A stretch of DNA of 64,000 bases from Lamellibrachia columna (GCA_963662155.1 OY759274.1:17508148-17572147), one strand, 5' to 3'; shown: positions 28,901-35,699, numbered from the stretch's first letter. The notes: a model not told the origin generated them from the sequence alone. Numbers and translations are program-made.

Positions 28901-30361
28901 GTGTGGCTATTGCAATTAATAGCAAGCTATCTGGTGACAATACAAGACAGGCAGACAGACAGAGACAGACAGACATATTTATTTGACCATAACTGTACAA
29001 AATGGAATAATTAAAATAGATGAGACTCTCATTAAGACATAGCATGTCGCTAACACGGAAGCCCCCTTTTAATAATAATAAATTGAATAATAATAATTAT
29101 CATAATTCAATATTAGTAAAGAAGTACAGAAATATAAATATATATAATTACATAATATATTACATACTACTATATATTACATATGTAACAATCAGGGATA
29201 ACACAATGGCATTTATAATTCATAATTAGGTAGTTTTTAATATAAGTGATGAAACCATGTAGAATGTGTATAAATTTTATCAATGATAATGCTTGGAGTA
29301 TTGTTAACTGTTTCTATTACGTTGTCATATATATTTTTTATATTCATGATTGACTCTGGGTATAAACAGGTTATTTATTCCTTGCGTGTAGTGTCGATGG
29401 ATTTAAAAATTGCGTAAGTAAGGGATGTGGCCAAAATATTCCATTAGATTGTTATTGAGTAATTTATAATAAAACTTAAGCTGCTGTACTTTATAAATAT
29501 CATCCAGTTTTAGGAACTGAAGTTTCTTAAAAACAGGATCTGTATGAGCATTATATTTACACATAGAAATTATTCTTATTCCTTTTATTTGTACACTATA
29601 AACTCAATACAGCTACACAAGTGTGCGCACATTGTGCTTTTGTATTAAAATACATACAAAACTTTGTTGACCTCGATGCTTGTAAACAATTATTTGTGTT
29701 AAATTCATATAAATCAGCGATTAAGAAAATTCTAAATCAATGATTTTTTGGAGTGATTTAAATCATGATTTAAATCAATGATTTAAATCAATGATTTAAA
29801 TCAATGATTTAAATCAATGATTTAAATCAAATGATTTGAATAAACAACTCTGACAAGTACTCACAAATCGTCATGTTCATCTTTCAACACACTCGACAGA
29901 ATGACTGGCATTTATTCAAATTAACATATATTTGTAATACTTATATTTTTGTAGACGTTCCATAGAATATCTAATTGTGTTTACGCTAACTAAAATGTGT
30001 AGAGTTAATTTTTCTCTACTACAGATGGCTCCATCCACACACAATATTAATAATCATATTGTATAGTAAACTTCTTGAAATTACATTTCAGTCCTACTAA
30101 ATCTTTTAACGACTACCGGTAGTTATTGATATGGTTGACTGGGGCACTTAGATATTGTGAGTGTTATGCTGATTTATTTAAGACTTAGTTGTGGACTTAT
30201 CTCTTGTGTATAATTATATGGCATGGAGCGGTACATGGATGTTATGTCCATGTTGAACTGGAGTTTATGTGCAGATATATTTAAAAACAGTTATATTATA
30301 TTGTGATGTTCTCACCCGTACTCTTTGAAAATGTAAATACAGGCCTGTACAAGTTGAGCAT
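492..30361 (-). CDS. BRCA2: BRCA2 orthologue, 5' twelve coding exons (3' end off window)
   Basis: Homologous-recombination mediator: in known BRCA2 proteins the BRC repeats bind RAD51, the N-terminus binds PALB2, and the helical/OB domain binds DSS1 and ssDNA. Exons in transcript order (plus-strand coordinates): 30316-30361, 26022-26309, 24043-24211, 18152-18309, 17832-17896, 16906-17076, 13309-15544, 6203-12655, 5600-5671, 2397-2493, 1045-1705, 492-670. All junctions are GT-AG and the phases chain without a break (1,1,2,1,0,0,1,1,1,2,0,2), giving 10,595 coding bases, about 3,531 residues. As far as I recall the human gene, several phases agree (exons 2, 3, 7, 8, 10, 11, 12, 13). Recognised landmarks are the NWF PALB2-type motif, SLATP, about 18 BRC repeats, an APPFK motif and the start of the helical domain. 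Exon calls are by eye; RNA-seq would settle the small exons. Confidence 0.95.
1045..1705 (-). CDS. BRCA2: BRCA2 exon matching human exon 14 (PhePP motif, start of helical domain)
   Basis: 661 bp, acceptor TATCTGTTGAAG and donor CAACAG followed by GTGTGT, phase 2 in and phase 0 out. Early in the exon is D-T-F-A-P-P-F-K-K, matching human KVFVPPFKT, the PhePP motif reported to bind DMC1. The end reads [19 protein letters not shown] then [15 protein letters not shown]. It matches human KKQRQRVFPQPGSLYLAKT and RISLKAAVGGQVP at the entry to the DSS1-binding helical domain. The acceptor is followed in intron 13 by an (AT)n tract. Confidence 0.93.
1758..1942. repeat. (AT)n microsatellite in BRCA2 intron 13
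   Basis: About 185 bp of alternating TA with a few interruptions. Open reading frames of Ile-Tyr across it are artefacts of the dinucleotide repeat. Confidence 0.97.
2397..2493 (-). CDS. BRCA2: BRCA2 candidate exon 13
   Basis: 97 bp, acceptor TTCGTCAAG and donor CCCAG followed by GTATAT, phase 1 in and phase 2 out, as in human exon 13. Open only in the required frame: it reads [20 protein letters not shown] and ends D-L-S-N-I-D-P-R. It is loosely comparable with human KDRRLFMHHVSLEPITCVP. The exact phase fit with both neighbours is the main support. Confidence 0.72.
2545..4125 (-). mobile_element. degenerate non-LTR retrotransposon (LINE), interrupted by a SINE
   Basis: On the minus strand the segment just below 4125 encodes [11 protein letters not shown], the FADDT catalytic motif of reverse transcriptase. 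It is followed by [16 protein letters not shown] (about 3860), [19 protein letters not shown] (about 3740), and beyond the SINE by [14 protein letters not shown] (about 2990) near the usual C-terminus. Frameshifts and stops make it a dead copy. It is 5'-truncated exactly where the 50-bp minisatellite begins. The 2545-2900 part looks like its 3' UTR. Confidence 0.85.
3206..3606 (+). mobile_element. tRNA-derived SINE with doubled tRNA-like head
   Basis: The head has an A-box-like TGGTCGAGTGGTAGAGCG and a B-box-like GGGGTTCAAAACC, typical of a tRNA-derived pol III promoter. A second, shorter copy of the second half of the head (GAGTGTCGGACTTTTCGGTC to GGTTCAAAACC) follows directly at about 3290. 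The body ends in a (GAA)n tail near 3590-3604. AAGAGATA on both sides (about 3203 and 3599) looks like a target-site duplication. It lies within the LINE at 2545-4125. Confidence 0.85.
4126..5650 (-). repeat. 50-bp minisatellite carrying a 5' splice site in every unit
   Basis: About 30 nearly identical units (minus strand: CATCTCCCACGATGGCTGTC, then CACCAATCACCTCAAGT, then CCCGGG and GGTAAGTA). It begins inside candidate exon 12 and fills much of intron 12. Nearly every unit keeps the GGTAAGTA donor-like sequence, so the array offers about 30 alternative donors. Its far edge at 4126 abuts a truncated LINE. Confidence 0.95.
5600..5671 (-). CDS. BRCA2: BRCA2 candidate exon 12
   Basis: 72 bp with acceptor AAATGTTAG and donor GGG followed by GTAAGT, phase 1 in and out, the same phases as human exon 12. 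The peptide starts [16 protein letters not shown], comparable with human GKRRGEP right after exon 11. Its last ~45 bp and donor are the first unit of a 50-bp minisatellite running to 4126. In human BRCA2 this region helps bind the meiotic protein HSF2BP. Short, so not certain. Confidence 0.6.
5672..6202 (-). other. BRCA2 intron 11
   Basis: Unique-looking AT-rich sequence between candidate exon 12 and the giant exon. No coding signal or repeat recognised. Confidence 0.6.
6203..12655 (-). CDS. BRCA2: BRCA2 giant exon with BRC repeats (human exon 11)
   Basis: 6,453 bp, against 4,932 bp for human exon 11. The acceptor is TTAACTGTTGTAG before 12655 and the donor TTTTG followed by GTAAGA after 6203, phase 1 in and out. 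An in-frame TGA just above 12690 rules out a longer exon. It contains about 18 BRC-type repeats (FxxA motif, helix, then I/L-F-D/E-like second motif) in three groups: 12290-11690, 10930-10475 and 9078-6595. Between them lie a 20-copy SPPCV octapeptide array (10930-11425) and an acidic segment with [13 protein letters not shown] (about 9880). Known BRC repeats bind RAD51 through the FxxA pocket. The third group contains nearly identical tandem copies. Confidence 0.97.
7225..7775 (-). repeat. 168-bp tandem duplication of a BRC repeat plus spacer
   Basis: Three full units (7225-7392, 7393-7560, 7561-7728) and the start of a fourth are nearly identical at the DNA level. I see only a couple of differences between units, for example at the position reading TGTTCATC/TGCTCATC. 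Each unit is 56 codons and keeps the frame. This shows very recent unequal exchange or gene conversion inside the coding exon. Confidence 0.95.
10930..11425 (-). repeat. 24-bp coding minisatellite, 20 x T-R-S-P-P-C-V-x
   Basis: Twenty copies of an eight-residue unit (R/K-S/N-P-P-C-V, then T/N/A-T/A) lie in frame in BRCA2 exon 11, between the third and fourth BRC repeats. The array is also stop-free in other frames because the 24-bp unit has no stop, but the BRCA2 frame is the one continuous with BRC repeats on both sides. Each unit carries one Ser-Pro and one Cys. A function, such as a phosphorylation or metal/redox cluster, is speculative. Confidence 0.95.
12656..13308 (-). other. BRCA2 intron 10
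   Basis: Non-coding. It holds short degenerate GGTAGAATGGTGTAGAATTA repeats at 12815-12895. A good acceptor-like site at about 12708 (TTTCTCTCAG) is unusable because every frame needed for exon 11 meets a stop. Confidence 0.6.
13309..15544 (-). CDS. BRCA2: BRCA2 large exon matching human exon 10
   Basis: 2,236 bp. The acceptor is taken at GTACCTGAG before 15544, because the alternative CAG at 15561 hits an in-frame TGA. The donor is taken at AAGG followed by GTAGGT after 13309, because it leaves phase 1 as the next exon demands and as human exon 10 has. The CAG|GTAATT site at 13291 would shift the frame. The protein is disordered and Ser/Thr-rich. It has a basic patch with RRSRRHHKK (about 15015), two FTQIS motifs (about 14510 and 13890) and a Cys-rich degenerate repeat tract with KxCSA motifs (14040-14300). 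Confidence 0.9.
14040..14300 (-). repeat. degenerate K-x-C-S-A repeats inside BRCA2 exon 10
   Basis: The minus-strand protein repeats KVCSA, KMCYV, KMCSA, EMCSA and similar about every 11-14 residues, on the background of a repeated codon pattern visible as CACTACACA(T/C) on the plus strand. The copies are imperfect, so the tract is older than the neighbouring near-perfect arrays. Function unknown. Confidence 0.55.
15545..16905 (-). other. BRCA2 intron 9 with minisatellite
   Basis: Non-coding. Contains the 18-bp minisatellite at 15766-16386 and about 500 bp of sequence with nothing recognisable. Confidence 0.6.
15766..16386. repeat. 18-bp minisatellite, about 34 copies
   Basis: Unit GTGACAGACACATACAAG with frequent CACACAAG variants arranged in a partly regular higher-order pattern of two or three units in the left half. 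It lies in BRCA2 intron 9. Open frames of CLSPCM/VTDTYK type are repeat artefacts. Confidence 0.97.
16906..17076 (-). CDS. BRCA2: BRCA2 exon in the position of human exon 9
   Basis: 171 bp (57 codons) between acceptor TTGTTGTCACAG and donor CTG followed by GTAGGA, phase 0 in and out. Acidic, low-complexity peptide starting [21 protein letters not shown] see no residue match with human exon 9. The call rests on splice sites, the open frame and exact phase fit between its neighbours. Confidence 0.7.
17345..17565. repeat. 26-bp minisatellite, about 8 copies
   Basis: Unit AAACATAACATCTTTATTCC followed by ACACTA, in BRCA2 intron 8. Each unit contains CTTTATT (AATAAAG on the minus strand), a polyadenylation-signal-like word in the sense orientation of BRCA2. 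Confidence 0.93.
17832..17896 (-). CDS. BRCA2: BRCA2 exon matching human exon 8
   Basis: 65 bp, acceptor TGTGCCGTAG, donor ATC followed by GTAAGT, phase 1 in and phase 0 out, as I recall for human exon 8. It encodes [20 protein letters not shown], comparable with human RNEEASETVFPHDTTA. Confidence 0.85.
18152..18309 (-). CDS. BRCA2: BRCA2 exon with conserved SLATP motif (human exon 7)
   Basis: 158 bp, acceptor CATTTCAG, donor CAG followed by GTAAGT, phase 2 in and phase 1 out. The peptide runs from HLFKTPSSV to [19 protein letters not shown]. It matches human LFHTPKFV and DMSWSSSLATPPTL. The Ala-Thr-Pro core is the site around human T207 described as a CDK-primed PLK1 docking site, so that mitotic control may be ancient. 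A TE-free but minisatellite-filled intron follows upstream at 18505-18975. Confidence 0.93.
18505..18980. repeat. 23-bp minisatellite, about 20 copies
   Basis: Unit CTTATTATTTACCCTAGCCT then TCA, with T/G and C/T variants, in the BRCA2 intron upstream of the SLATP exon. Confidence 0.93.
19020..19866 (-). mobile_element. degenerate LINE 3' fragment (reverse transcriptase C-terminus)
   Basis: Minus-strand translation shows [20 protein letters not shown], then [20 protein letters not shown] and [11 protein letters not shown]. This is the characteristic thumb/C-terminal region of CR1/L2/Rex-like LINEs. A remnant of the SFKAALK-type tail (FQGSFKAS) lies near 19510. Several stops. 5'-truncated near 19866, with an AT-rich 3' tail to about 19020. 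Confidence 0.8.
19862..19975. repeat. 35-bp tandem repeat, 3 copies
   Basis: GTTTATGTATGTACATCTTT followed by ATAATACATACACCA, three times, directly adjoining the truncated end of the LINE fragment. Confidence 0.9.
20429..20820 (-). pseudogene. possible histone-type 3' stem-loop with decayed ORF upstream
   Basis: At 20429-20452 the minus strand reads AACGGTTCTTTTCAGAGCCA, then CAAA. This is a six-base-pair hairpin with a four-base loop fitting the replication-dependent histone 3' end (GGYYCT-TTYH-ARRRCC). Just upstream is an open frame of about 118 codons (20464-20820). Its end weakly resembles the histone H2B C-terminal region (G-E-M-K-A-V-Q-L beside REIQTAVRL) but would need frameshifts. 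A second hairpin, TTGCTCTCTTCAGAGCAA, lies 24 bp downstream. The gene identity is a guess; the hairpin is clear. Confidence 0.35.
20821..22480. other. intronic DNA, mostly unrecognised
   Basis: BRCA2 intron. At about 22100-22210 the stretch CAGATGGCAAGTGCACAAGG to TTGAGACACC matches 50380-50440, where it forms the 3' end of the LINE at 50460-51965. It is thus probably a solo 3' end of that LINE family. The rest shows nothing recognisable. Confidence 0.5.
22500..23230. mobile_element. foldback-like element with inverted arrays of an 18-bp unit
   Basis: The left end (22508-22620) is a tandem array of CCCCTCACGGACAAAAC-type units. The right end (23108-23228) is an array of the reverse complement, GTTTTGTCCGTGAGGGG. 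Between them a roughly 100-bp segment (GAGTAGACTTGAGTTAATGT through TTTCATGGATACTCTT) occurs twice, at about 22738-22808 and 22932-23035. Inverted subrepeat arrays at both ends are typical of foldback transposons. No ORF. Confidence 0.6.
23522..23705. repeat. 60-bp tandem repeat, 3 copies
   Basis: Unit begins ATTGATAGTGTAAATGCCAG and ends AACAGAACTGGCATCAACAA. Intronic. Confidence 0.93.
24043..24211 (-). CDS. BRCA2: BRCA2 small exon (region of human exons 4-6)
   Basis: 169 bp between acceptor CTTCCATCATAG and donor GTAAGT, phase 1 in and phase 2 out. These are exactly the phases needed to join the NWF exon to the SLATP exon. The 55 codons are free of stops and rich in Thr-Pro (ATPG, VTPG, VTPG, FTPL), like the human stretch with its THVTP motif. 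In this species one exon appears to replace the three short human exons. Supported by splice sites and phase more than by residue identity. Confidence 0.7.
24274..25311. mobile_element. non-autonomous piggyBac-type element
   Basis: Bounded by TTAA on both sides, with terminal inverted repeats CCCTAGGAGTGACCA at 24278 and TGGTCACTCATAGGG ending at 25307. TTAA target duplication plus CCCT-like termini is the piggyBac signature. The roughly 1,030-bp interior has no transposase-length ORF. Inserted in the BRCA2 intron between the NWF exon and the next exon. Confidence 0.88.
25312..26021 (-). other. BRCA2 intron, rest
   Basis: CTCCCC(A/G)CTCTCC-rich tract at 25380-25490, then AT-rich unique sequence. 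Nothing coding seen. Confidence 0.5.
26022..26309 (-). CDS. BRCA2: BRCA2 exon with PALB2-binding-like motif (human exon 3)
   Basis: Acceptor TTATTGAAG before 26309, donor GTAAAA after 26022, 288 bp, phase 1 in and phase 1 out. It starts [17 protein letters not shown], which aligns with the human segment ADLGPISLNWFEELSSEA. The Trp-Phe pair corresponds to the residues human BRCA2 uses to bind the PALB2 WD40 domain. The rest is Ser/Thr/Pro-rich and probably disordered, including MSTPVG and LFSPAG, which are SP/TP sites. Confidence 0.85.
26425..27600. repeat. 42-bp minisatellite, about 28 copies
   Basis: Unit GTTGGGCAATGTATGCTTAT, CTGTGACGCAACGTCGCGCA, GA. The period is a multiple of three, so long open frames such as [13 protein letters not shown] on the minus strand (329 codons) appear. 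It sits in the BRCA2 intron after the start-codon exon. I treat the frames as non-coding. Confidence 0.95.
28440..28612. repeat. 19-bp minisatellite, about 9 copies
   Basis: Unit ACAGGCCCAGTAACAGCGT with variants. Intronic. Confidence 0.92.
28960..29620 (-). mobile_element. degenerate LINE 3' fragment
   Basis: The minus strand reads [38 protein letters not shown], then IHRHYTR and [17 protein letters not shown] remnants. This is the C-terminal part of an RTE/Nimb-like reverse transcriptase. Broken by stops and frameshifts, with AT-rich 3' UTR. Confidence 0.75.
29755..29832. repeat. 13-bp palindromic tandem repeat
   Basis: Unit ATGATTTAAATCA, itself palindromic (TGATTTAAATCA), about five to six copies. 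Such a run can form multiple hairpins. Confidence 0.9.
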
Positions 30362-30414
30362 GATCAAATTATTGAGTTTCTGATCCTTTTGCCTTTCACA
30401 CGTTAAAATTGATC
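30316..30414 (-). CDS. BRCA2: BRCA2 first coding exon (start codon; matches human exon 2)
   Basis: A strong acceptor (TTTTTGCAG before 30414) opens an exon with 53 bp of leader, then ATG at 30361-30359, and ends at a GTGAGA donor after 30316 in phase 1. Human exon 2 has the same design: leader, ATG, short coding part, phase 1. The 15 residues include [10 protein letters not shown], which aligns with the human N-terminal RPTFFEIFKT stretch. Upstream in the same frame there is no other ATG before a stop. The residue match is short, so the phase and the exon layout carry much of the argument. Confidence 0.7.
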
Positions 30415-31049
30415 CTGCAAAAAGGCTCCGTGGATCATAATAACACACTTTGAAATTGTGCTTATTATGTTCGTTATTTTTGCTAATTGGACCGACTTTC
30501 AACTGTTTGCATTAGGTTAACAAGCTTTGGCTGTGAAATAACAAAAACAATCTTCAAATGTAATCATCAATCATACCAAAAGATGTTTACGCAGTGCAAC
30601 GACACAACGCAACACACCATATAGATTGAAAATGGCTAAAATTTCACTGCAGTTATTTTGTTGATATTGTTCTATAATAATTCTATATTATTATAGTATG
30701 TTTCTGTGCACAATCTTAATTTCCTATTTTTATCAAATCAGGCCATAAGCTGATACGATTATTCTTAGAATTCCGCCGCTTAGAAGTCCGCTAGTAGAGT
30801 GGGCCGATTCGACCGTGGCCTAGTTCAATAGCGGAGCGGTTTTCAGTGAAGTAGTCCGAACCATCCGTCGGTGTGGGCCGAACACGTTATGAGCTGAACC
30901 ATCGGCATCAGGGACAGGGATCCCAATTGGCAACCCACCCCCCAATTCAAAAGCATCGTTACGCCACTGAAACATTGTGACATTACGTCCTACGCCTGTA
31001 CGTCATTCAACAACATCAGTGATGTCTGATATTTTCTACATTCTAGACA

Positions 31050-31260
31050 AAATACATTTATTATCTATTTCCTTACTTTGTCCACCTCAAAATACACCAC
31101 CACACTTTTCGTCATATTGCACTGACAGTGATCTTATGCGGCATAAATCATTGTGAATTTTGCATCAATACATTTTGCGCAAAATATATGTAGTGATCGC
31201 TTTCGCAAAGTTATATTTTCACGCGCGAAAACACGTTTGTCGTAAAAGTGGACTGGTTTA
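31050..31260 (-). promoter_or_regulatory. possible BRCA2 promoter and non-coding first exon
   Basis: The first coding exon begins with untranslated sequence behind a splice acceptor, so a leader exon must lie at higher coordinates. About 0.8 kb upstream the minus strand has a palindromic E2F-like site, TTTTCGCGCGTGAAAA (about 31216-31231). Around 31075, 140 bp further along the minus strand, is a good 5' splice site (AAA followed by GTAAGG). E2F sites are common in promoters of S-phase repair genes. The exon and promoter assignment is inference only. Confidence 0.25.
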
Positions 31261-31387
31261 CGGCAGAGCAAAGCACTTCCCAACGTAGCCTCGATTATTC
31301 TCAACGTAACCTCGATTATCCAGGCTCAGTTTGTAGCACACATTATTGCCTGGACGCAAAGTGTACTTTCCAGTGTGACGGAAATTA

Positions 31388-31420
31388 TGTATGCACCTTT
31401 CTGGGTGCATACATAATTAG
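31388..31420. other. perfect 15-bp inverted repeat
   Basis: AATTATGTATGCACC and its exact complement GGTGCATACATAATT are separated by about 5-6 bases. A strong hairpin; origin unknown. Confidence 0.85.
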
Positions 31421-31439
31421 CTAGTTACGAAGTCATCCG

Positions 31440-31940
31440 GGCATTTGTCACAGGCAACATTTTTAGTTAGTTAAAATTCAGCGAGTGATAAAAATTAAAG
31501 GGGTTTGTTTATTGCTCGTGAATTAAGTCCTTAGTTTATTCGCAGGCAAAACACTCCTTAGAAACAATATATAAATTCAGTAGATAAAAAATAAATAACC
31601 TATTGACAAAGAGTTTTGCTAAAAGTAAATCAGAGGCAGTATTTTTAGAGAAACGTTGTTCTAGAAAGTTGGTCTCGGTACATATTGACGTACTTATTTC
31701 GGTGTATCAAACTACCGTTTATATTTATATTTATGAGATAAAGTGATTTATATAAATTACATACATAGAGTAATATCTGACATAGTTGTAGTAAACGCTT
31801 TCGGTAAAAAGGAATTAACCGCCGAATTTTAGCGTAATATGAAACAAATTGAGCCTTATTGTTTTGTTATACAGTGTTCTGCCTATTCGCTAGGTGGCAG
31901 GCTTTTTGGGCTCAGGCGACTTTAGTAGATAGAACATATG
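31440..31940 (+). repeat. dispersed repeat A (inverted copy at 52020-52470)
   Basis: Shares with 52020-52470, in opposite orientation, a colinear series of blocks: the TTCTGCCTATTCGCTAGGTGGCAGG region, GGTAAAAAGGAATTAACCGCCGAA, CATACATAGAG, and GTAAATCAGAGGCAGTA. Roughly three quarters identical by eye. No ORF. Confidence 0.75.
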
Positions 31941-32499
31941 TATCAAGTAGATTATTGTCAAAATTTCATTAAAACCTAACATTCCAGCCAAACGTGTTCT
32001 TTTAAACACAGAAAATAGCCTTATTCATGGCTAACGTAGCAAGCAGAGAACATTATAAACAGCATTGATCTAACACAATCTAACTAAACATACAAACGGC
32101 AGGTAGATGCCTCGGGGTATTTAGTATACGAGAGTTGTAGCAACTGGGTGGACTTCGTCAAGTCCGGTTGCGAGAAGCCCTGGTCTGAGGATCAGGCGAA
32201 TAGTTTTAGAATTGGGTGTGCAATACCTTTTTTCTGGGACCTAACAGCTAACTGTACTTGGTACTGTATGTTTTGAATATGGAAGTACACTAAGCCTGTT
32301 AAGTACACTAAGCTATCCCTTTACTTGAATCCTTGGCTTCCAACGTAATGTTCAACTCCTCTCTTGGCTGTCCAACCCGCGTTAATTTTGTCTTCTCCAA
32401 GTTCTTCTTCAGTCCATGCTTCTCGAACATATATCTCTACTCCAGCGAGATGGCAGTGAGGTAATCACATACAGTTGATATAGATATTCTAATACGTGT

Positions 32500-32830
32500 T
32501 AATGTGAGGGTGATTTATAAACCGGCGCGTCATCAGCGTGAATGTGATGACAAATGTGTTGACATAGTGTTCTTACACATGCGATTACTAATGCTACGAC
32601 ATATTACACATCCGGAAGCTTTCGGACAATTACAAAATGTACGATGTGCCGTTTTCTCCTAAGAAAACGAAATGTATGGCGGACGGCGCATGTTTTCTGT
32701 CATTGTCGAGTATGGGAAAATCTATGCTCCCGGTTTCACCACCTGAGTTCGGAGTTCAATAACTTAGCTCTTGTTCCGGTTAGGCAAAGTCAATCGCCCT
32801 ACAATGTTTTTCTATCTGGCTGTTGCTACT
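32500..32830 (+). repeat. dispersed repeat B (inverted copy at 48470-48740)
   Basis: ATGGCGGACGGCGCATGTTT, then TCTGTC at 32673 pairs with the reverse complement at 48565-48590. CGCGTCATCAGCGTGAATGT at about 32527 pairs with GTTACACGCTGATGAC-like sequence at 48720. A further partial copy is at 56160-56225. Confidence 0.7.
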
Positions 32831-33039
32831 AGTAGGGGCGAAGGTCTCGTTCATCAAAAGCTTAAGTATTTTCATGAAACGTGAAACCTTACAAAAACGC
32901 CATAAACAGAGCAATAAACACGTCTTTCGTGTCTGTATGCATTCTTATATGTATATCACTAAAGTTACCTGACAATAACCATGAAAAAGTGTGAAATTAT
33001 TACCTTTTTGTCAGAACGCATGTGCTTGTCAAGGTTTGT

Positions 33040-33915
33040 ATATAACCGGATGTTGTTGTGAGCGAGAACAGCACGCGGGATTTCCATAGATCTATATAAG
33101 GTCACGCTAAGAATTGCCGTCTGCTGGCCATAGAGTTACATCATTAATAATGCCCCTATAAACTACTAACTTACTAACGGGTGTTTTATTTATGTCTGTG
33201 TTGCTGGCCCATTCTGGCCTCATTCTACACGAAATCGCGTTTGATCATGTGACCCAAAGGCAACATCACGTGCACAGTATGGCGGCTAATTGTGAAATGT
33301 TTTTTATGTCACCGATAAAAGTACTCATAAGTAATTATTTGGAGCACATTTCTTCAGTTTATTGACGCACAATTGTCGGTTGTATGTCACAGAATACACA
33401 CGTGAAACGGTTAGTACGTATTGGTTTTAAAACTTAAGTTATTAGTTCCGTAGCCATTTGGCTACGGAACTGCCAAAATGGCGCTTTAGCTAAAGCCCCT
33501 GAAGATCTCCGCCCCTAGGCTAGCTCAAGAGTGGGGCGGATGACTCTGCCTAGTTCCGGTGCCAGTACCAAACCATGCGGTCGTAATAAATACGTTTTAA
33601 TATATCACATTTGGCGACGAGGATGAAAACTTCATGTCAGGAAGTATACTCTGATTCTCAGTGATCATCACTGCACATAGAAGGTTAGCAAACAGGAAGC
33701 CAAAGTTACGCTGAGACTGACGTAATCACAGTTTTCCCGCAAAAGTCACGGAAAACTACAACGCGTCAAATCGGCTTCACGAAAAACAACAACAGGCGCC
33801 ATGCAGCATTCAAAACATGTCACGGCACGGCAATTTGCCGGAGTTTACGGGGAAGGATTGGTCTTCCTACCAGGACAGGTTAGGGTTTTATTTTGAGGCC
33901 AATGACATTGACTAG
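33040..33915 (+). mobile_element. Ty3/Gypsy retrotransposon 5' end: LTR, PBS and truncated gag
   Basis: The sequence TTTGGCGACGAGGATG at 33610 is the classic leader/primer-binding context of animal Gypsy elements. The LTR lies to its left, with a TATA box (CTATATAAGG) at about 33092; the LTR start is not defined. Downstream, 33817-33915 encodes a gag-like start (NLPEFTGKDWSSYQDRLGFY) and ends at a stop after 32 codons, so it is truncated. Confidence 0.7.
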
Positions 33916-34721
33916 GCACTTCAACAAAATGCGCTGCCTCGGTCGTTCCGCGCGCACGAAAATCCGTTCACGATTTAACGCTGTTACGATTACCGAAATC
34001 TCGTTAACGTTTTGTTTCGCCGCGTGTTTTATCGGCTGCTTCCGTTCATTTTCGTCAGCTTTGACGCCACCTTTGAAAGCGGTAAGTTAACTTTTGTGTT
34101 GTGTTTTTCTTATCGAAATTGGACCAAGATAAAGCTTACAAAATGTCAGTTAGACTTCATAGGTATATTTCAAATGCAAGTAGCACAACTTCATCGAATT
34201 CCTCAGAATATTTCAATGTTGTGGTTGCCTTCTATAGGTCGAAGTTAGTATGTGGGGGAAATATCTTGTTTCCGCGCGAACGCGAAATGTGGTTTTAGTC
34301 AACCGCAACATTGCGAAGTTTTACGGATCTGTGACGGTGAGAACGAGTCTCCAGAAAAAAATTATGGCTTATTTACATTTCTCTGAATTGAATTCACTAC
34401 AATTTCAAAGCCAATACAATCTGTTTTACATGATATTATTATTACTGTTTATGTTGTGTGGGCCTTGGATAAAGCCTAAAAAAATAAAAGAATAAAAAAT
34501 AATAATAAAATTTTTCAATGATTTTAAAATTCGTAAAACACTTTGTGCAACAGATTTATATTCTCAATTACAAGAACAATTAATTTTATTCATTGAGTGC
34601 AAACTGACTGTTATTAATTATTTTATTCATTGAGTACAAACTAATTGTTAAGCCATTTTTTAGTTAAAATACTTGTAAAACAGTTACAATTAATTATTGA
34701 ATTACAACAAGACGTTTTGTG
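33916..34721. other. unrecognised DNA between Gypsy fragments
   Basis: Not recognisable as gag. AT-rich after 34350. It probably represents deletion and replacement of the middle of the retrotransposon. Confidence 0.4.
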
Positions 34722-34890
34722 ACAAGCTGCCAGTGCCGGTGGATAAAATTGCTGAATATATTAGGTCAGAAAACAAAATCTTGAAATTTGGTCTTGAGAG
34801 GTGTATCTATATTCAGCAATTTTGTCTCCGGCACTGAGAGGTGTATCTATATTCAGCAATTTTGTCCACCGGCACTGGCAGCTTGTAAAT
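34722..34890. mobile_element. hairpin MITE-like element
   Basis: ACAAGCTGCCAGTGCCGGTG through TGCTGAATATA at 34720-34760 is the inverted complement of TATATTCAGCAATTTTGTCC through GGCAGCTTGT at 34850-34888. A third copy of the inner arm (TATATTCAGCAATTTTGT) lies at 34810-34832. Short, non-coding, foldback-capable. Confidence 0.75.
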
Positions 34891-35029
34891 TTTCACAATT
34901 AACTTAATGGGGGAAGACTGTATAAAAAACAATTTAACAATATTTACACGCAGAATCAAGATAATTAGGCCAAATCATAACTACAGCAAGAAATGTATAA
35001 ATCATTTAGAACATTTTTATTTCAAGATG

Positions 35030-35215
35030 TTCTGGCTGAAGTTCTTCCATTGATTTCGGTTATGCGATCTCAGCCAGTATAGATCTTTGCTGGTTTTGAA
35101 GACGCTTGCTGACTTCCAGCAGATCTTTGTCAAGGGCAGTTGGGAGTGTTGTTCATGGTCGCCCTCGCCAGCCAGCAATGTCAGTGGGTTTGAAATATTG
35201 GTCTATGGCCAGCTG
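35030..35215 (-). mobile_element. small LINE C-terminal fragment
   Basis: Minus-strand translation gives P-T-D-I-A-G-W-R-G-R-P, T-T-L-P-T-A-L-D-K-D-L, and later AEIA and MEEL, in the style of the C-terminal tail of Nimb/CR1-type LINE proteins. Contains stops. Confidence 0.45.
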
Positions 35216-35699
35216 TGCAGGGGCTTCACTTAGCATGCAAAACACATTGTATATATATATATAATATATATATTTATATTAGTAACATTATATTAACATA
35301 TCATTGTTTTAAATATATACTTTATTGGTTGATGATGATTGATGATATAGGACTTTTTTATTCCAGGATATATGAGACAGTAAACTGTGAATATTGCTAC
35401 ACTCAGCATACGGTGTACTGTGAACATTGACACGCTTCACCGGCATGGATTTATGAAACAGTGAATATTGCTACACAGCATACAGTGTACTGTGAACAAT
35501 CATCATGCACTTGGCTCCCAGATGGAATAATGTAGAATCTTGCAGCCGTCGTCCATTGAACACAAGAAATGTCGGATTCAACAGTGAAATACTGTAAAAA
35601 AATGTTATAAACATTACATCATGTTGAAGTGCACAACGTAAAGTCAACATTATTTCAGTGACTGAGATATAAATATTGCTGTACTGAACCTGCAGTGTA

